From the NCBI RefSeq assembly GCF_001043005.1, contig NZ_JYKZ01000003.1, positions 1 through 64,000 of the forward strand: a DNA stretch of 64,000 nucleotides, given 5' to 3'. The notes below the pieces were generated by a model. The model was not told the DNA's origin, searched no databases, and worked only from the letters and a program-made list of their open reading frames with translations. Each line of letters begins with the position of its first letter. Positions within the stretch are counted from its first letter, which is position 1. Source of the DNA: Pseudomonas psychrophila (lineage in GTDB: Bacteria > Pseudomonadota > Gammaproteobacteria > Pseudomonadales > Pseudomonadaceae). Below, piece after piece: positions 18,838-27,814 of this stretch. Made by a program: the position numbers and the translations under genes.

Positions 18838-19887
18838 ATGCTCAATAACGATCGCCTGCTGGTGCAGATTCTGCTCCTGGTGTTGTTCGGTGCCAGTCTG
18901 TGGGTGATGGCACCATTTTGGTCGGCCTTGTTCTGGGGCGCGGTGCTGGCATTCGCCAGTTGGCCCCTGATGCGCCTGCTGACACGCGTGCTCAGAGGGC
19001 GCGAGTCGCTGGCTGCGGGCATCCTGACCCTGGGCTGGATGCTGCTGGTCGCCGCGCCCCTGGTGTGGCTGGGGCTCAACCTGGCAGACCATGTGCGCGA
19101 TGCCACTACCTTCGTCAAAGATGTTCAGCTCGAAGGTTTGCCTGATGCGCCGACCTGGCTGGCCGGTATCCCTATCGTCGGCGAGCGTTTGGTCGGCATC
19201 TGGAACACTATCGACGAGCAGGGCGCTGCGCTGCTGCTGGCAGTCAAGCCTTACCTGGGGCAGGTGGGGAACTGGTTTTTGGCCCGCAGTGCGCAGATTG
19301 GTGGCGGCATCCTTGAACTGACACTGAGTATTGTCTTTGTGTTCTTTTTCTACCGTGACGGGCCGCGGCTAGCGAGCTTCGTCCATGGCCTGCTTGAGCG
19401 GCTGATTGGCGACCGTGCCGATTACTATCAGGAACTGGTGGCGGGCACCGTACAGCGTGTGGTCAACGGGGTGATTGGTACCGCTGCCGCTCAGGCGCTG
19501 CTGGCGTTGATCGGCTTCCTGATCGCGGGAGTCCCCGGCGCACTGGTGCTGGGGCTGGCGACGTTCCTGCTCAGCCTGATCCCGATGGGGCCGCCGCTTA
19601 TCTGGGTCCCGGCCACGGCCTGGCTGGCCTGGAAAGGCGACTACGGGATGGCGGTCTTCCTAGGTATCTGGGGCACGGTGATCATCAGCGGTGTCGACAA
19701 CGTGCTCAAGCCTTACTTGATCAGCCGAGGCGGCAACCTGCCACTGGTGATTGTTCTGCTCGGCGTGTTTGGCGGGTTGATAGCCTTTGGTTTTATCGGC
19801 TTGTTTATCGGACCTACCTTGCTCGCCATTGCCTACAGCCTGCTGGTGGACTGGAGCTCCAGCCAGCAGAACAAAGGCAAGGTCTAG
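18838..19887 (+). CDS. AI-2E family transporter (YdiK/PerM-type)
   Basis: A 349-residue inner-membrane protein with about 7-8 helices in the AI-2 exporter superfamily pattern: paired N-terminal helices, a soluble middle stretch (about 75-150) and a C-terminal membrane block with GPPLIWVPA and GVFGGLIAFGFIGLFIGPTLL. Members export small molecules or exchange Na+/H+; the substrate here is unknown. Its stop overlaps by 4 bases the stop of the convergent methyltransferase. Confidence 0.85.
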   Translation: MLNNDRLLVQILLLVLFGASLWVMAPFWSALFWGAVLAFASWPLMRLLTRVLRGRESLAAGILTLGWMLLVAAPLVWLGLNLADHVRDATTFVKDVQLEGLPDAPTWLAGIPIVGERLVGIWNTIDEQGAALLLAVKPYLGQVGNWFLARSAQIGGGILELTLSIVFVFFFYRDGPRLASFVHGLLERLIGDRADYYQELVAGTVQRVVNGVIGTAAAQALLALIGFLIAGVPGALVLGLATFLLSLIPMGPPLIWVPATAWLAWKGDYGMAVFLGIWGTVIISGVDNVLKPYLISRGGNLPLVIVLLGVFGGLIAFGFIGLFIGPTLLAIAYSLLVDWSSSQQNKGKV

Positions 19888-20354
19888 CCGAACTTGGGGC
19901 CGGAGCGGGTGTTATTGCCCTTGGCCAGTCGGTCGTAAAGCACCACATTGACCGTGGCTGCGAGGTTCATGCAGCCATTGGTCGGGATGTAAATCACGTC
20001 TTCGCACCACTCCAGCACGTCTTTGCCCAGCGAGCCGTCTTCTGGGCCGAAAATATAGATCGCCCGGTCCGGATGCGTGTACTCAGGCAAGGAACGTGCG
20101 CCCTCGACCATTTCTACCGCGACCGGAATACAGCCCAGCGGAATGATCTTCTTCAGGTCGTCAATGCCGATCAAAGGGATGTCCTGATGGACTTTCTTGG
20201 TGTCGGTGACAAAGTCGCGAGCCCGTTCGTAACGCTTGCCGGTGTAAAACACCGAGGCAACGCTGTAGCAACCAGCCGCACGCATCACCGAGCCGACGTT
20301 TTCCGGCGATTTTGGGTTATACAAACCAATGCAGCTGTACCGTTTGTTTGCCAC
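19884..20354 (-). CDS. SpoU/TrmH family RNA 2'-O-methyltransferase
   Basis: A 156-residue SPOUT methyltransferase without an N-terminal RNA-binding extension. The three SpoU motifs are visible: SPENVGSVMRAAG (motif 1), IYIFGPEDGSL (motif 2) and IPTNGCMNLAATVNVVLYDRL split over motif 3. It begins with GTG. Members methylate ribose 2'-OH in tRNA or rRNA using SAM with a knotted fold. The RNA target is not clear from sequence. Confidence 0.88.
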   Translation of the reverse strand: MANKRYSCIGLYNPKSPENVGSVMRAAGCYSVASVFYTGKRYERARDFVTDTKKVHQDIPLIGIDDLKKIIPLGCIPVAVEMVEGARSLPEYTHPDRAIYIFGPEDGSLGKDVLEWCEDVIYIPTNGCMNLAATVNVVLYDRLAKGNNTRSGPKFG

Positions 20355-20410
20355 TTGCCCGAGCCCTTGCGAAAAAAAGACGCGAGTATACCTGTGTTGT
20401 CCCTAACTCC

Positions 20411-20542
20411 GTAGCAGCTGCCGCAGGCTGCGTCCGGCGACGTAGTCGTCGTAAAACCTGAGCCATGCGGCCTAAGAGTGAAGTCGCGTGCTCTGATTTT
20501 ACGATCGCTTCGCAATCGGACGCAGCCTTCGGCAACTGCTAC
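20411..20542. repeat. REPIN, family B (GTAGCAGCTGCCGCAGGCTG)
   Basis: Two inverted REP units face each other: one starts GTAGCAGCTGCCGCAGGCTG at 20411, the other ends GCCTTCGGCAACTGCTAC at 20542. The loop is long, about 80 bases. It lies between the SpoU methyltransferase start and the yajD 3' end. Confidence 0.8.
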
Positions 20543-20554
20543 GACAGCGAGGCG

Positions 20555-20929
20555 CTACTCGTCTTTCTTCATCAAGCCGGCCAGTGCCGCGAACGGGTTG
20601 TGGGTGGCCTTGGCAATTTTCGGGCTGCTGGTAGAGCCTTCCGCAAAGTACTGCTGGTCGGTGTAGCGCGAGTGCTCGTTGTCGTGGCAGTACAGGCACA
20701 GCAGCTCCCAGTTTGAGCCGTCTTGCGGGTTATTGTCGTGGTTGTGGTCGCGGTGGTGAACGGTCAGCTCGCTCAAGCGCTTGCCGGCAAATTCACGGGT
20801 GCAACGGCCGCACACGTGGGGGTACATTTTCAGGGCCTTGTCGCGATAGCCCATTTCACGGTCACGCTGGGCATCAGCCAGAATGCGGTCCAGTTTGGCG
20901 GTGTGGGAGGGTGGATTCACCGAACTCAT
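20555..20929 (-). CDS. yajD: YajD family HNH nuclease
   Basis: A 124-residue HNH-fold protein. Zinc ribbons are visible as CGRC and CLYCH, and the catalytic core as LTVHHRDHNHDNN. Family members are small HNH nucleases of unknown biological role. It is well conserved in gamma-proteobacteria as a single gene. The ATG follows AAGGTGAACCC. Confidence 0.9.
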   Translation of the reverse strand: MSSVNPPSHTAKLDRILADAQRDREMGYRDKALKMYPHVCGRCTREFAGKRLSELTVHHRDHNHDNNPQDGSNWELLCLYCHDNEHSRYTDQQYFAEGSTSSPKIAKATHNPFAALAGLMKKDE

Positions 20930-20981
20930 GGGTTCACCTTGTAAGACAAATGACGGTTATGTCGTTAAGTTTAGCTGTTGA

Positions 20982-21668
20982 TCAGCCTTTGATTTTTTCT
21001 GCAATCCAGATGGTGTGTCGGGTGCCCTTGTTGCCGTGGGCAAACACCTGGACTTCTTCAGCCTTGAAACCGGCTTTGCGCAACTTGTCCGAAAACTGTT
21101 TGTCGGCGCTGGCAGACCACACGGCCAGCACGCCTTTGGGGCGCAGGGCCTTGGCACATGCACTCAGGCCTCCCGCCGAATACAACCAGCTATTGGCTTT
21201 TTGGGTCAGGCCTTCGGGGCCGTTGTCGACGTCGAGCATGATCGCATCAAACCCGTTGGGTTCGACTTGCAACACCTTGGCCACGTCTTCCATGCGGATC
21301 ACGGTACGCGGGTCTTGCAGCGGGTTACCGGATTTTTCGCCCAGCGGTCCGCGATTCCATTCCACCACGCCGGGTACCAGCTCTGCGACCACCACTTCGG
21401 CCGTCTTGCCCAAGTGCTTGAGTGCCGAGGCCAGGGTGAACCCCATGCCCAGACCGCCGATCAGTACCCGCGACTGCGGCCGGCCGGCGACTTTCCGGCA
21501 GGGGATTTCTGCCAGCGCGTCTTCCGAGCCGTGCATGCGGGTGTTCATCAACTGGCCGCCATCACCGCCCTGAATCTTGATCACGAAGTCTTCGCCATAC
21601 TCGAACAGGCACAAGGCACCGCCGTTTTCGGGGATCGGAGTGGTGTCGAGCAAAACAAAACGTTTCAT
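20982..21668 (-). CDS. spermidine-synthase-like methyltransferase-fold protein
   Basis: A 228-residue Rossmann-fold protein. The nucleotide-binding motif is VLIGGLGMGFTLASAL, followed by ELVPGVVEWNR and the acidic DVDNGPEGL, as in the polyamine-synthase family. It lacks the full N-terminal domain of true SpeE enzymes and is often annotated only as spermidine-synthase-like. A polyamine role is uncertain. It is followed by yajD on the same strand. Confidence 0.75.
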   Translation of the reverse strand: MKRFVLLDTTPIPENGGALCLFEYGEDFVIKIQGGDGGQLMNTRMHGSEDALAEIPCRKVAGRPQSRVLIGGLGMGFTLASALKHLGKTAEVVVAELVPGVVEWNRGPLGEKSGNPLQDPRTVIRMEDVAKVLQVEPNGFDAIMLDVDNGPEGLTQKANSWLYSAGGLSACAKALRPKGVLAVWSASADKQFSDKLRKAGFKAEEVQVFAHGNKGTRHTIWIAEKIKG

Positions 21669-21750
21669 GGAAATCTCATTGAAGGGGGCAAAAACCGCAG
21701 GTTACGAGTAGCCTGAGGGCAGACAAGCCGGTCTGGCAACGGAGTGATTG

Positions 21751-22044
21751 ATGAAACGCACTATTCTAACGGCCATTGTAGGGAGCGCGCTCTTGATAAG
21801 TGCAGCCCAGGCAACGGAATTGACGACTGTTCCGAGTGCCCCCGTGACAGCCGCACCGGGTTCGCCGGGCACTGCCACGCCAACCCCGTACCCGCAAATC
21901 ACTCCGAGAGCAGTGCCCAAGCCGGTTGCCGGAAGTGGCAGCTTGATCCCGCTGCCACCGATTGATCTGCCGCAACCGCCCAAAGACCAGCCGCTGCCGG
22001 GGCTTGAGGTTAAAGACTTGAAGGGCAAAATCCCCCAGGATTGA
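21751..22044 (+). CDS. small secreted proline-rich protein
   Basis: A 97-residue protein with a signal peptide (about 1-21, cleavage after AQA) and a Pro/Thr-rich disordered body (for example TATPTPYPQITPRAVPKPV). The ATG at 21751 is preferred over the preceding TTG. No known domain. Divergent from the spermidine-synthase-like gene and followed by a REPIN. Function unknown. Confidence 0.65.
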   Translation: MKRTILTAIVGSALLISAAQATELTTVPSAPVTAAPGSPGTATPTPYPQITPRAVPKPVAGSGSLIPLPPIDLPQPPKDQPLPGLEVKDLKGKIPQD

Positions 22045-22062
22045 TTGTTCATCCTTGCTGTG

Positions 22063-22142
22063 GATGCTTCAAGCCCCCCGTGGGAGCGAGCCTGCTCGCG
22101 AATGATCTTCGCGAGCAGGCTCGCTCCCACGGTTGAAGTATC
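22063..22142. repeat. REPIN, family A, with outer inverted repeat
   Basis: The core (22080-22130) is a near-perfect palindrome starting GTGGGAGCGAGCCTGCTCGC. Outside it GATGCTTCAAGC (22063) and GGTTGAAGTATC (22131) are also inverted (10 of 12), so the unit extends beyond the usual REP core. Confidence 0.9.
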
Positions 22143-22177
22143 TCTAGCCGCCGAAAAGGGGAGTTATCGCGGGGCTG

Positions 22178-24223
22178 TCAAATCCCCAGTACCTTGAACA
22201 CAAACGCATATTCCAGTGCTACGTCGCGCAAACCCTGATAACGCCCGCTCATGCCGCCATGGCCAGCCTCCAGCTCAGTCTTGAGCAGCAGCAGATTGTC
22301 GTCAGTCTTGGTGGCGCGAAGTTTGGCCACCCACTTGGCCGCTTCCCAATACTGCACGCGGCTGTCGTTGTAGCCGGCAATCACCAGCATCGCCGGATAC
22401 GCTTGCGCCGTGACGTTTTCGTAGGGTGCGTAAGCCTTGATCCGTTCATACACTTCGGGCTCTTGCGGGTTACCCCACTCGTCGTATTCGGTGACGGTCA
22501 GCGGCAAGTCCGGGTCGAGCATGGTGTTGAGCACATCCACAAACGGCACTTCGGCAATCGCCGCCTTGAACAGCTCCGGGCGCTGATTGAGCACTGCGCC
22601 AATCAGCAGGCCGCCAGCACTGCCACCACTGATCACCAGCTGTTCGCTACGGGTCAGGCCCTGGTCGATCAGGTGTTCGGCGCAGGCGATAAAGTCGCTG
22701 AATGTGTTGTGCTTGTGTTCTTGCTTGCCGGCGCGGTACCAGGCTTCACCCAGCTCACCGCCCCCGCGTACGTGGGCGATGGCAAAGGCTACGCCGCGAT
22801 CCAGCAGGCTCAGGCGGGCGTGGGAAAACCACGGATCTAGGCTCTCGCCGTAGGCGCCGTAGCCATACAGGTAAAGCGGCACAGGCTTGCCCAGCACGTC
22901 GCGCTTGACCACCAGGCTGATCGGCACCTGAATGCCATCGGGAGCGGTGGCCCACAGGCGATGGCTGACATAGTCATCGGCATTAAATGTCCCCAGCACC
23001 GGGGTTTCCTTGAGTACGACTTGTTCGCCAGTGTTCAGCGTCAGTTGCCGTACTTGCGCAGGACGATTCAGCGCCTCATAGCGCAGGCGGATGTGCGTGC
23101 TGTCAAATTCCAGGCTGTCTTGCACATACAGGCTGTAGGCTGCGTCCGGCAATTGCACGCGATATGACGGCAAACCGTTGGGGCGGACTTCGATGATCGG
23201 CAGGCCACCTTCGCGCAGGCTCAGGCACAGGGCCTGGGCGTTCAAACTCAAGCCTTCCAGCATCACGCTGTCGCTATGGGCGATCAATCGCTGCCAGTCA
23301 TTGCGTGTCGGCACCTCGCCAAAGGCGTAGTAAAGCGCAAAGTTGATTCCGTCCTGATTGGTGCGAATAAACCACGACCATTGCCCCTCGTACAGGCCGT
23401 GATCGACGCTGTAGTCGTGCCCCTCAACCCTTTGCGCCAGGCAGCTAAAAGCCTGCTGCGGCTGATTGGCGTTCAGCACCCAGCTCTCACTGGTAGTTTT
23501 GCTGTTGAGCAGCAGAATCAGCTGGCGCTCAGAACTCGAACGATAGCAATGCAGGAAAAAACGTCCATCCGGCTCATGAAACACCTCGTGGACGTCTGCC
23601 TCGCCCAAGGTATGGCGCAACAGTTTGTGCGGGCGATGGGTGTCGTCCAGTTCGGCAAAAAACAGTGTCTGGCTGTCGTTGGCCCACGTCATGCTGCCAT
23701 CACATTCTTCAAACGGCAGCTCGGTGACTGCGCCGGTGCTCAGTTCTTTGACAAACAGGCGATAGGTTTCTTCGCCACTGGTGTCCAGGCTATAGGCAAG
23801 GCGCTGGTGATCCGGGCTGATACTGAAGGCACCCAGAGAAATAAAACCGCCCTCGGCCAAGGCGTTCGGGTCCAGCAGCAAGTGCTCGGCGTTTTCGTCG
23901 ACCTGCTGGCTGTCATCGGCCGGGCGCGGGCAGCGGTAATGGCGAGGGTATTCGTCACCGGCGTTGGTGCGGGTGTAATACAGATACGGCCCCCAAGGGG
24001 AGGGCAGCGACAGATCAGTCTCGCGAATTCGGCCCTTGATCTCTTGAAACAGCGTCTCACGCAATGTGGCCTGGTCGGCCAACTGCACTTCCTGATAGCT
24101 GTTTTCAGCTTTTAGGTAGTCTAGAACCTCTTCGCTATCGCGATTTTGCAACCACGAGTAGGGGTCTGAACCCTCTGCTTTATGTGCGATAGGGGCGCTA
24201 TTTGCGTAGGCTGATTCGGTCAT
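22178..24223 (-). CDS. ptrB: oligopeptidase B (S9A)
   Basis: A 681-residue serine oligopeptidase cleaving after Arg/Lys in peptides, cytosolic. The beta-propeller domain occupies roughly residues 70-400 and the alpha/beta hydrolase domain the rest. The nucleophile Ser is in GGSAGGLLIGAV and the catalytic His in EAGHGGMSGR. Length matches the family (about 680-690). It is alone on the minus strand between a REPIN and a divergent membrane protein. Confidence 0.93.
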   Translation of the reverse strand: MTESAYANSAPIAHKAEGSDPYSWLQNRDSEEVLDYLKAENSYQEVQLADQATLRETLFQEIKGRIRETDLSLPSPWGPYLYYTRTNAGDEYPRHYRCPRPADDSQQVDENAEHLLLDPNALAEGGFISLGAFSISPDHQRLAYSLDTSGEETYRLFVKELSTGAVTELPFEECDGSMTWANDSQTLFFAELDDTHRPHKLLRHTLGEADVHEVFHEPDGRFFLHCYRSSSERQLILLLNSKTTSESWVLNANQPQQAFSCLAQRVEGHDYSVDHGLYEGQWSWFIRTNQDGINFALYYAFGEVPTRNDWQRLIAHSDSVMLEGLSLNAQALCLSLREGGLPIIEVRPNGLPSYRVQLPDAAYSLYVQDSLEFDSTHIRLRYEALNRPAQVRQLTLNTGEQVVLKETPVLGTFNADDYVSHRLWATAPDGIQVPISLVVKRDVLGKPVPLYLYGYGAYGESLDPWFSHARLSLLDRGVAFAIAHVRGGGELGEAWYRAGKQEHKHNTFSDFIACAEHLIDQGLTRSEQLVISGGSAGGLLIGAVLNQRPELFKAAIAEVPFVDVLNTMLDPDLPLTVTEYDEWGNPQEPEVYERIKAYAPYENVTAQAYPAMLVIAGYNDSRVQYWEAAKWVAKLRATKTDDNLLLLKTELEAGHGGMSGRYQGLRDVALEYAFVFKVLGI

Positions 24224-24333
24224 TGAGTGTTCTCTGAAACCTGCATGAAAAAGAAGAGGGGCTGACGGCGTTGCAGCCGCACTGTCTAAAAGCCGTTATC
24301 ATAGCGTCTCATTGCCTGCCGACCATGGATACC

Positions 24334-24819
24334 ATGACCGAGAACGACTATCTGATCGCATGGGGCCTTTACGCCTTTGCCGCTTTGGGCTGCCTGCTCG
24401 TATGGTGCCGAATGACCCGCTTCATGTGGCGCTGGTTGCGCGAACCGCTGCGTGTGCTAATGGCCGTGCTGCTGTTCAGTCCCACCATCATTGATCCCGT
24501 CAAGGAGCAGTTTGCACCCGCGGTGGCGATTACCGCCCTGGACCTGGCCTTTAAGGTTGGCAACAACGCCTGGCGTGCCGTCTCTGATTTGTTGATGTAC
24601 GCCATCATCGCATTTTGTGTGTACGCCGTATTTGCGCTGATCCGCTGGCCCATCGAGCGCGCCAGCACGGCCCGCAAGGCGCAAGCCGACGCAGCAGCAC
24701 GCGCCGATAAACACGATCCTGAAGACGACCAGCCGTTCGGCTCGGCGGGCAATGATCGTTATGTGCCACAAAGCGCGTCGCGAACATCGGCCCCGTCCCG
24801 GGTCGAGCCGCGGTTGTAA
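24334..24819 (+). CDS. small membrane protein of unknown function
   Basis: About 161 residues with three hydrophobic segments (near residues 6-24, 40-50 and 90-110) and an Asp/Arg-rich C-terminal tail. No domain recognised. The ATG at 24334 (MTENDYL) is chosen; another ATG lies at 24325. Neither has a strong ribosome-binding site. It lies just upstream of a class II amidotransferase gene on the same strand. Confidence 0.6.
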   Translation: MTENDYLIAWGLYAFAALGCLLVWCRMTRFMWRWLREPLRVLMAVLLFSPTIIDPVKEQFAPAVAITALDLAFKVGNNAWRAVSDLLMYAIIAFCVYAVFALIRWPIERASTARKAQADAAARADKHDPEDDQPFGSAGNDRYVPQSASRTSAPSRVEPRL

Positions 24820-24855
24820 TCCTATTTCGTCGAGCCTGAATGCGAGAGTGCGAGC

Positions 24856-25632
24856 GTGTGTGAATTATTGGGCATGAGCGCCAACGTCCCGACCGATATT
24901 GTGTTCAGTTTTACCGGGCTGATGCAGCGTGGCGGGCGTACCGGCCCGCACCGCGATGGCTGGGGCATTGCCTTCTATGAGGGCCGTGGCCTGCGCCTGT
25001 TCCAGGACCCGGCCGCCAGTTGCGACTCTGAAGTCGCCTTGCTGGTGCAGCGTTACCCGATCAAAAGCGAGGTGGTCATCGGGCATATCCGTCAGGCCAA
25101 CGTGGGTAAGGTGTGTCTGTCCAATACTCATCCGTTTGTTCGCGAGCTGTGGGGTCGCAACTGGTGTTTTGCGCACAATGGCCAACTGGCCGATTTGTCG
25201 CCGAGCACCCGCTTTTATCGACCCATTGGCGACACCGACAGCGAAGCGGCGTTCTGTGATCTGCTCAACCGTGTGCGCGAAGCATTCCCCGAGCCGGTTG
25301 ATGTCGAACGCATCCTGCCGGTGCTGGTAGCAGCCTGCGCCGAGTTTCGCAGCAAGGGCGTGTTCAACTGCCTGCTCAGCGACGGTGACTGGTTGTTTTG
25401 CTACTGCTCGACCAAGCTGGCGCACATTACCCGCCGTGCCCCGTTTGGTCCGGCGCGCCTGAAAGACGTCGACGTGATCGTCGATTTTCAGGCCGAAACC
25501 ACGCCCAACGATGTGGTCACCGTGATCGCCACCGAGCCTTTGACCGAAAACGAAACCTGGACGCGCTATGAGCCGGGTCAATGGAGCCTGTGGCGACGCG
25601 GCGAATGCGTCAGCCAGGGCACAACCGAATAA
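24856..25632 (+). CDS. class II glutamine amidotransferase (YafJ-type)
   Basis: A 258-residue Ntn-hydrolase. Cys2, freed after Met removal, is the nucleophile (MCELLGM), and later motifs GRTGPHRDGWGIAFYE and RQANVGKV follow the GATase_4/YafJ pattern. It starts with GTG. There is no synthase domain, so the ammonia acceptor is unknown; related proteins include EgtC-type gamma-glutamyl hydrolases. It precedes a DUF2937 gene by 12 bases. Confidence 0.88.
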   Translation: MCELLGMSANVPTDIVFSFTGLMQRGGRTGPHRDGWGIAFYEGRGLRLFQDPAASCDSEVALLVQRYPIKSEVVIGHIRQANVGKVCLSNTHPFVRELWGRNWCFAHNGQLADLSPSTRFYRPIGDTDSEAAFCDLLNRVREAFPEPVDVERILPVLVAACAEFRSKGVFNCLLSDGDWLFCYCSTKLAHITRRAPFGPARLKDVDVIVDFQAETTPNDVVTVIATEPLTENETWTRYEPGQWSLWRRGECVSQGTTE

Positions 25633-25644
25633 GGATGGGCACAC

Positions 25645-26178
25645 ATGTTCTTGAGCTACCTGCGGTTGGTGTTGTTTACCATTGGTTTGTTGATGGGTGT
25701 GCAAGTGCCAGGCTTTATCAATGACTACGCCAATCGCGTCGAAGCTCATCTGATCGAGGCCCAGACCGGGCTGGTGGGTTTCCAGAACACCGCCAACCAG
25801 TTTTTCAAGGGCGACCTGCACGCGTTGGTGGCGCATTACCAGGCCAGCGACGACCCGGTCTTTCGCAGCGATGCCACCAGCCTGGGCACCTTGCTGAACC
25901 GCCAGCGTCTGCTTGATGAACAGTTCCAGGCCATGCAAGGCCCGTGGTACATGCGCGCCCTGCAGGTGGCCTATGCCGCTGACCCGGCCATCCGCCAGGA
26001 AACCGCCGACAGTTACACCTATCAGGTTTTGCTGTCCCCGAGTGCTATCGGCTGGGCCATGGCGGGCGCCTTGTTGTTCTCCTTCATCATTGAAGGGTTC
26101 GTGCGGCTCGTGGATTGGGTCGTGCTGGGCGGCAAACGCCAGCGCGAACGCATTGCCCGCCGCGAGCGCAGCTTTTAG
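25645..26178 (+). CDS. DUF2937 membrane protein
   Basis: A 177-residue protein with an N-terminal membrane segment (LRLVLFTIGLLMGVQVPGF), a soluble middle and a second membrane segment near the C-terminus (AIGWAMAGALLFSFIIEGFV). This is the DUF2937 layout. Function unknown. It follows the amidotransferase by 12 bases and ends just before a REPIN. Confidence 0.82.
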   Translation: MFLSYLRLVLFTIGLLMGVQVPGFINDYANRVEAHLIEAQTGLVGFQNTANQFFKGDLHALVAHYQASDDPVFRSDATSLGTLLNRQRLLDEQFQAMQGPWYMRALQVAYAADPAIRQETADSYTYQVLLSPSAIGWAMAGALLFSFIIEGFVRLVDWVVLGGKRQRERIARRERSF

Positions 26179-26183
26179 GCGTT

Positions 26184-26243
26184 GTGGGAGCGAGCCTGCT
26201 CGCGAAAATCCCCGGCGACTTTCGCGAGCAAGCTCGCTCCCAC
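26184..26243. repeat. REPIN, family A
   Basis: Starts GTGGGAGCGAGCCTGCTCGC and ends with the inverted copy, with a loop of about 15 bases, directly after the DUF2937 gene. Confidence 0.9.
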
Positions 26244-26310
26244 AGAAGCAATCAACTTTTTTTTATGCCCGAGTCCGGCTTTTATTAGTTGGACGAACGG
26301 CGTGCGCCTG

Positions 26311-26340
26311 TCGAAAAATGGCTCACACCTAAACTATAAA
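26311..26340 (+). promoter_or_regulatory. possible sigma-70 promoter of pxpABC
   Basis: TCGAAA (26311-26316) and TATAAA (26335-26340) are 18 bases apart, 20 bases before the pxpA start. The -35 is weak. Confidence 0.4.
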
Positions 26341-26360
26341 AAGACCACAGGAGCATCATC

Positions 26361-27113
26361 GTGAGCCGCCTGTTATTGAATTGCGACATTGGTGAGAGTT
26401 TCGGCAGCTGGACCATGGGCCTGGATGCCGACGTCATGCCGTTTATCGATTGCGCCAACATTGCTTGCGGTTTTCACGCCGGCGATCCGAGCATCATGCG
26501 CAAAACCGTAGCGCTGGCCCTGGCGCACAACGTGAAAATCGGTGCCCACCCGGCGTATCAGGACCTGGCCGGCTTCGGTCGCCGCTCGATGGCCTACTCG
26601 GCGCAAGAGCTGCAGGACCTTCTGCACTATCAGATCGGTGCACTGGACGGTATTTGCCGTGCTCAGGGCGCGCGGGTCAGCTACGTCAAACCGCATGGCG
26701 CGATGTACAACGACATGATGGCCAATCCCGCGCAACTGCGGGCAGTGATTCAGGCCCTGGCCGCTTATGACTCAACGTTGCCGCTGATGCTGATGGCCAC
26801 GCGGGATAACAGCGCCGCGCAGGCCATCGGTGATGAGTTCGGCGTGACCCTGTGGTTCGAAGCTTTTGCCGACCGGGCTTACGACAGCGCCGGGCGTTTG
26901 GTCTCCCGACAGTTGCCGGGTGCCGTGCACCACGAAGCCGATGTCATCGTGCAGCAGGCCCTGACCATCGCGGCGGGCAAGGCTCTGGTTGCCAGTGATG
27001 GCAGCGCCTTGCACCTGCACGCCAATACTCTGTGTGTACATGGCGATAACGCCAGTTCAGTGGCTGCGGTGCAGCGTATTCGCGATGCCTTGAGTCAGCA
27101 GGCGCAGGCATGA
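26361..27113 (+). CDS. pxpA: 5-oxoprolinase subunit PxpA (LamB/YcsF)
   Basis: A 250-residue LamB/YcsF protein. Conserved motifs are [35 protein letters not shown] and KPHGAMYND. With PxpB and PxpC it forms the ATP-dependent 5-oxoprolinase that opens pyroglutamate to glutamate, a housekeeping salvage step. It starts with GTG after CAGGAG. Its 3' end overlaps pxpB by 4 bases. Confidence 0.95.
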   Translation: MSRLLLNCDIGESFGSWTMGLDADVMPFIDCANIACGFHAGDPSIMRKTVALALAHNVKIGAHPAYQDLAGFGRRSMAYSAQELQDLLHYQIGALDGICRAQGARVSYVKPHGAMYNDMMANPAQLRAVIQALAAYDSTLPLMLMATRDNSAAQAIGDEFGVTLWFEAFADRAYDSAGRLVSRQLPGAVHHEADVIVQQALTIAAGKALVASDGSALHLHANTLCVHGDNASSVAAVQRIRDALSQQAQA

Positions 27114-27814
27114 AGCCGCGTATCGAAGTGGTGGCGATCGATTGCTTGATGCTGCGTTTGTTCGATGAGATTGCCGAAGCCAACATGCCCTGGATGCTGG
27201 CGGCCAGCGAGCGCCTGCGGGCCAGCTTTGCCGGAAACCTGATCGATCTGGTGCCGTCCTACACCACCCTGATGGTGCATTACGACGGGCTGGCGCTGAG
27301 CCCGGTTGAGGCTCGCGAGTTGATCGCCCAGGCGCTGACGGACCTGCGCCCGCAAACCCAAAACCTTGGCCAGTGCCATGTTCTGCCGGTGTGGTACGAC
27401 TTGAGCGTGGGCCCGGAGCTTACGTTACTGGCCCAGCGCGCAAGTTGCCCGGTAAGTGAAGTTATCCGTCGTCACAGCGCGCATGAGTATCAGGTGTTTG
27501 CGCTGGGTTTTGCCCCGGGTTTCGCCTTTATGGGCCTGGTCGAAGAAGCCCTGGCCGCGCCGCGCCTGAATACTCCGCGAAAACGCGTCGCCAGCGGAAG
27601 CGTCGGCATTGCCGAGCGCCAGACCGCGGCCTATCCGGCGCAATCCCCCGGTGGCTGGAACCTGGTGGGGCGTACACCCAGCGCACTGTTTGACCGCGAG
27701 CGGGATGGCTACAGCCTGATGCAACCCGGCGACACGGTTCGGTTTGAGCCTGTGTCCCGCGCTGAATTCATCCGTCTGGGCGGCGATGACACCCCTCAGG
27801 AGGCACTGGCATGA
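27110..27814 (+). CDS. pxpB: 5-oxoprolinase subunit PxpB (KipI-like)
   Basis: A 234-residue KipI-family protein; APGFAFMGL and the [11 protein letters not shown] segment are the conserved core. KipI-like proteins were first seen as kinase inhibitors in Bacillus, but in this operon context the role is a 5-oxoprolinase subunit. It overlaps both pxpA and pxpC by 4 bases, so the three are translationally coupled. Confidence 0.95.
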   Translation: MKPRIEVVAIDCLMLRLFDEIAEANMPWMLAASERLRASFAGNLIDLVPSYTTLMVHYDGLALSPVEARELIAQALTDLRPQTQNLGQCHVLPVWYDLSVGPELTLLAQRASCPVSEVIRRHSAHEYQVFALGFAPGFAFMGLVEEALAAPRLNTPRKRVASGSVGIAERQTAAYPAQSPGGWNLVGRTPSALFDRERDGYSLMQPGDTVRFEPVSRAEFIRLGGDDTPQEALA

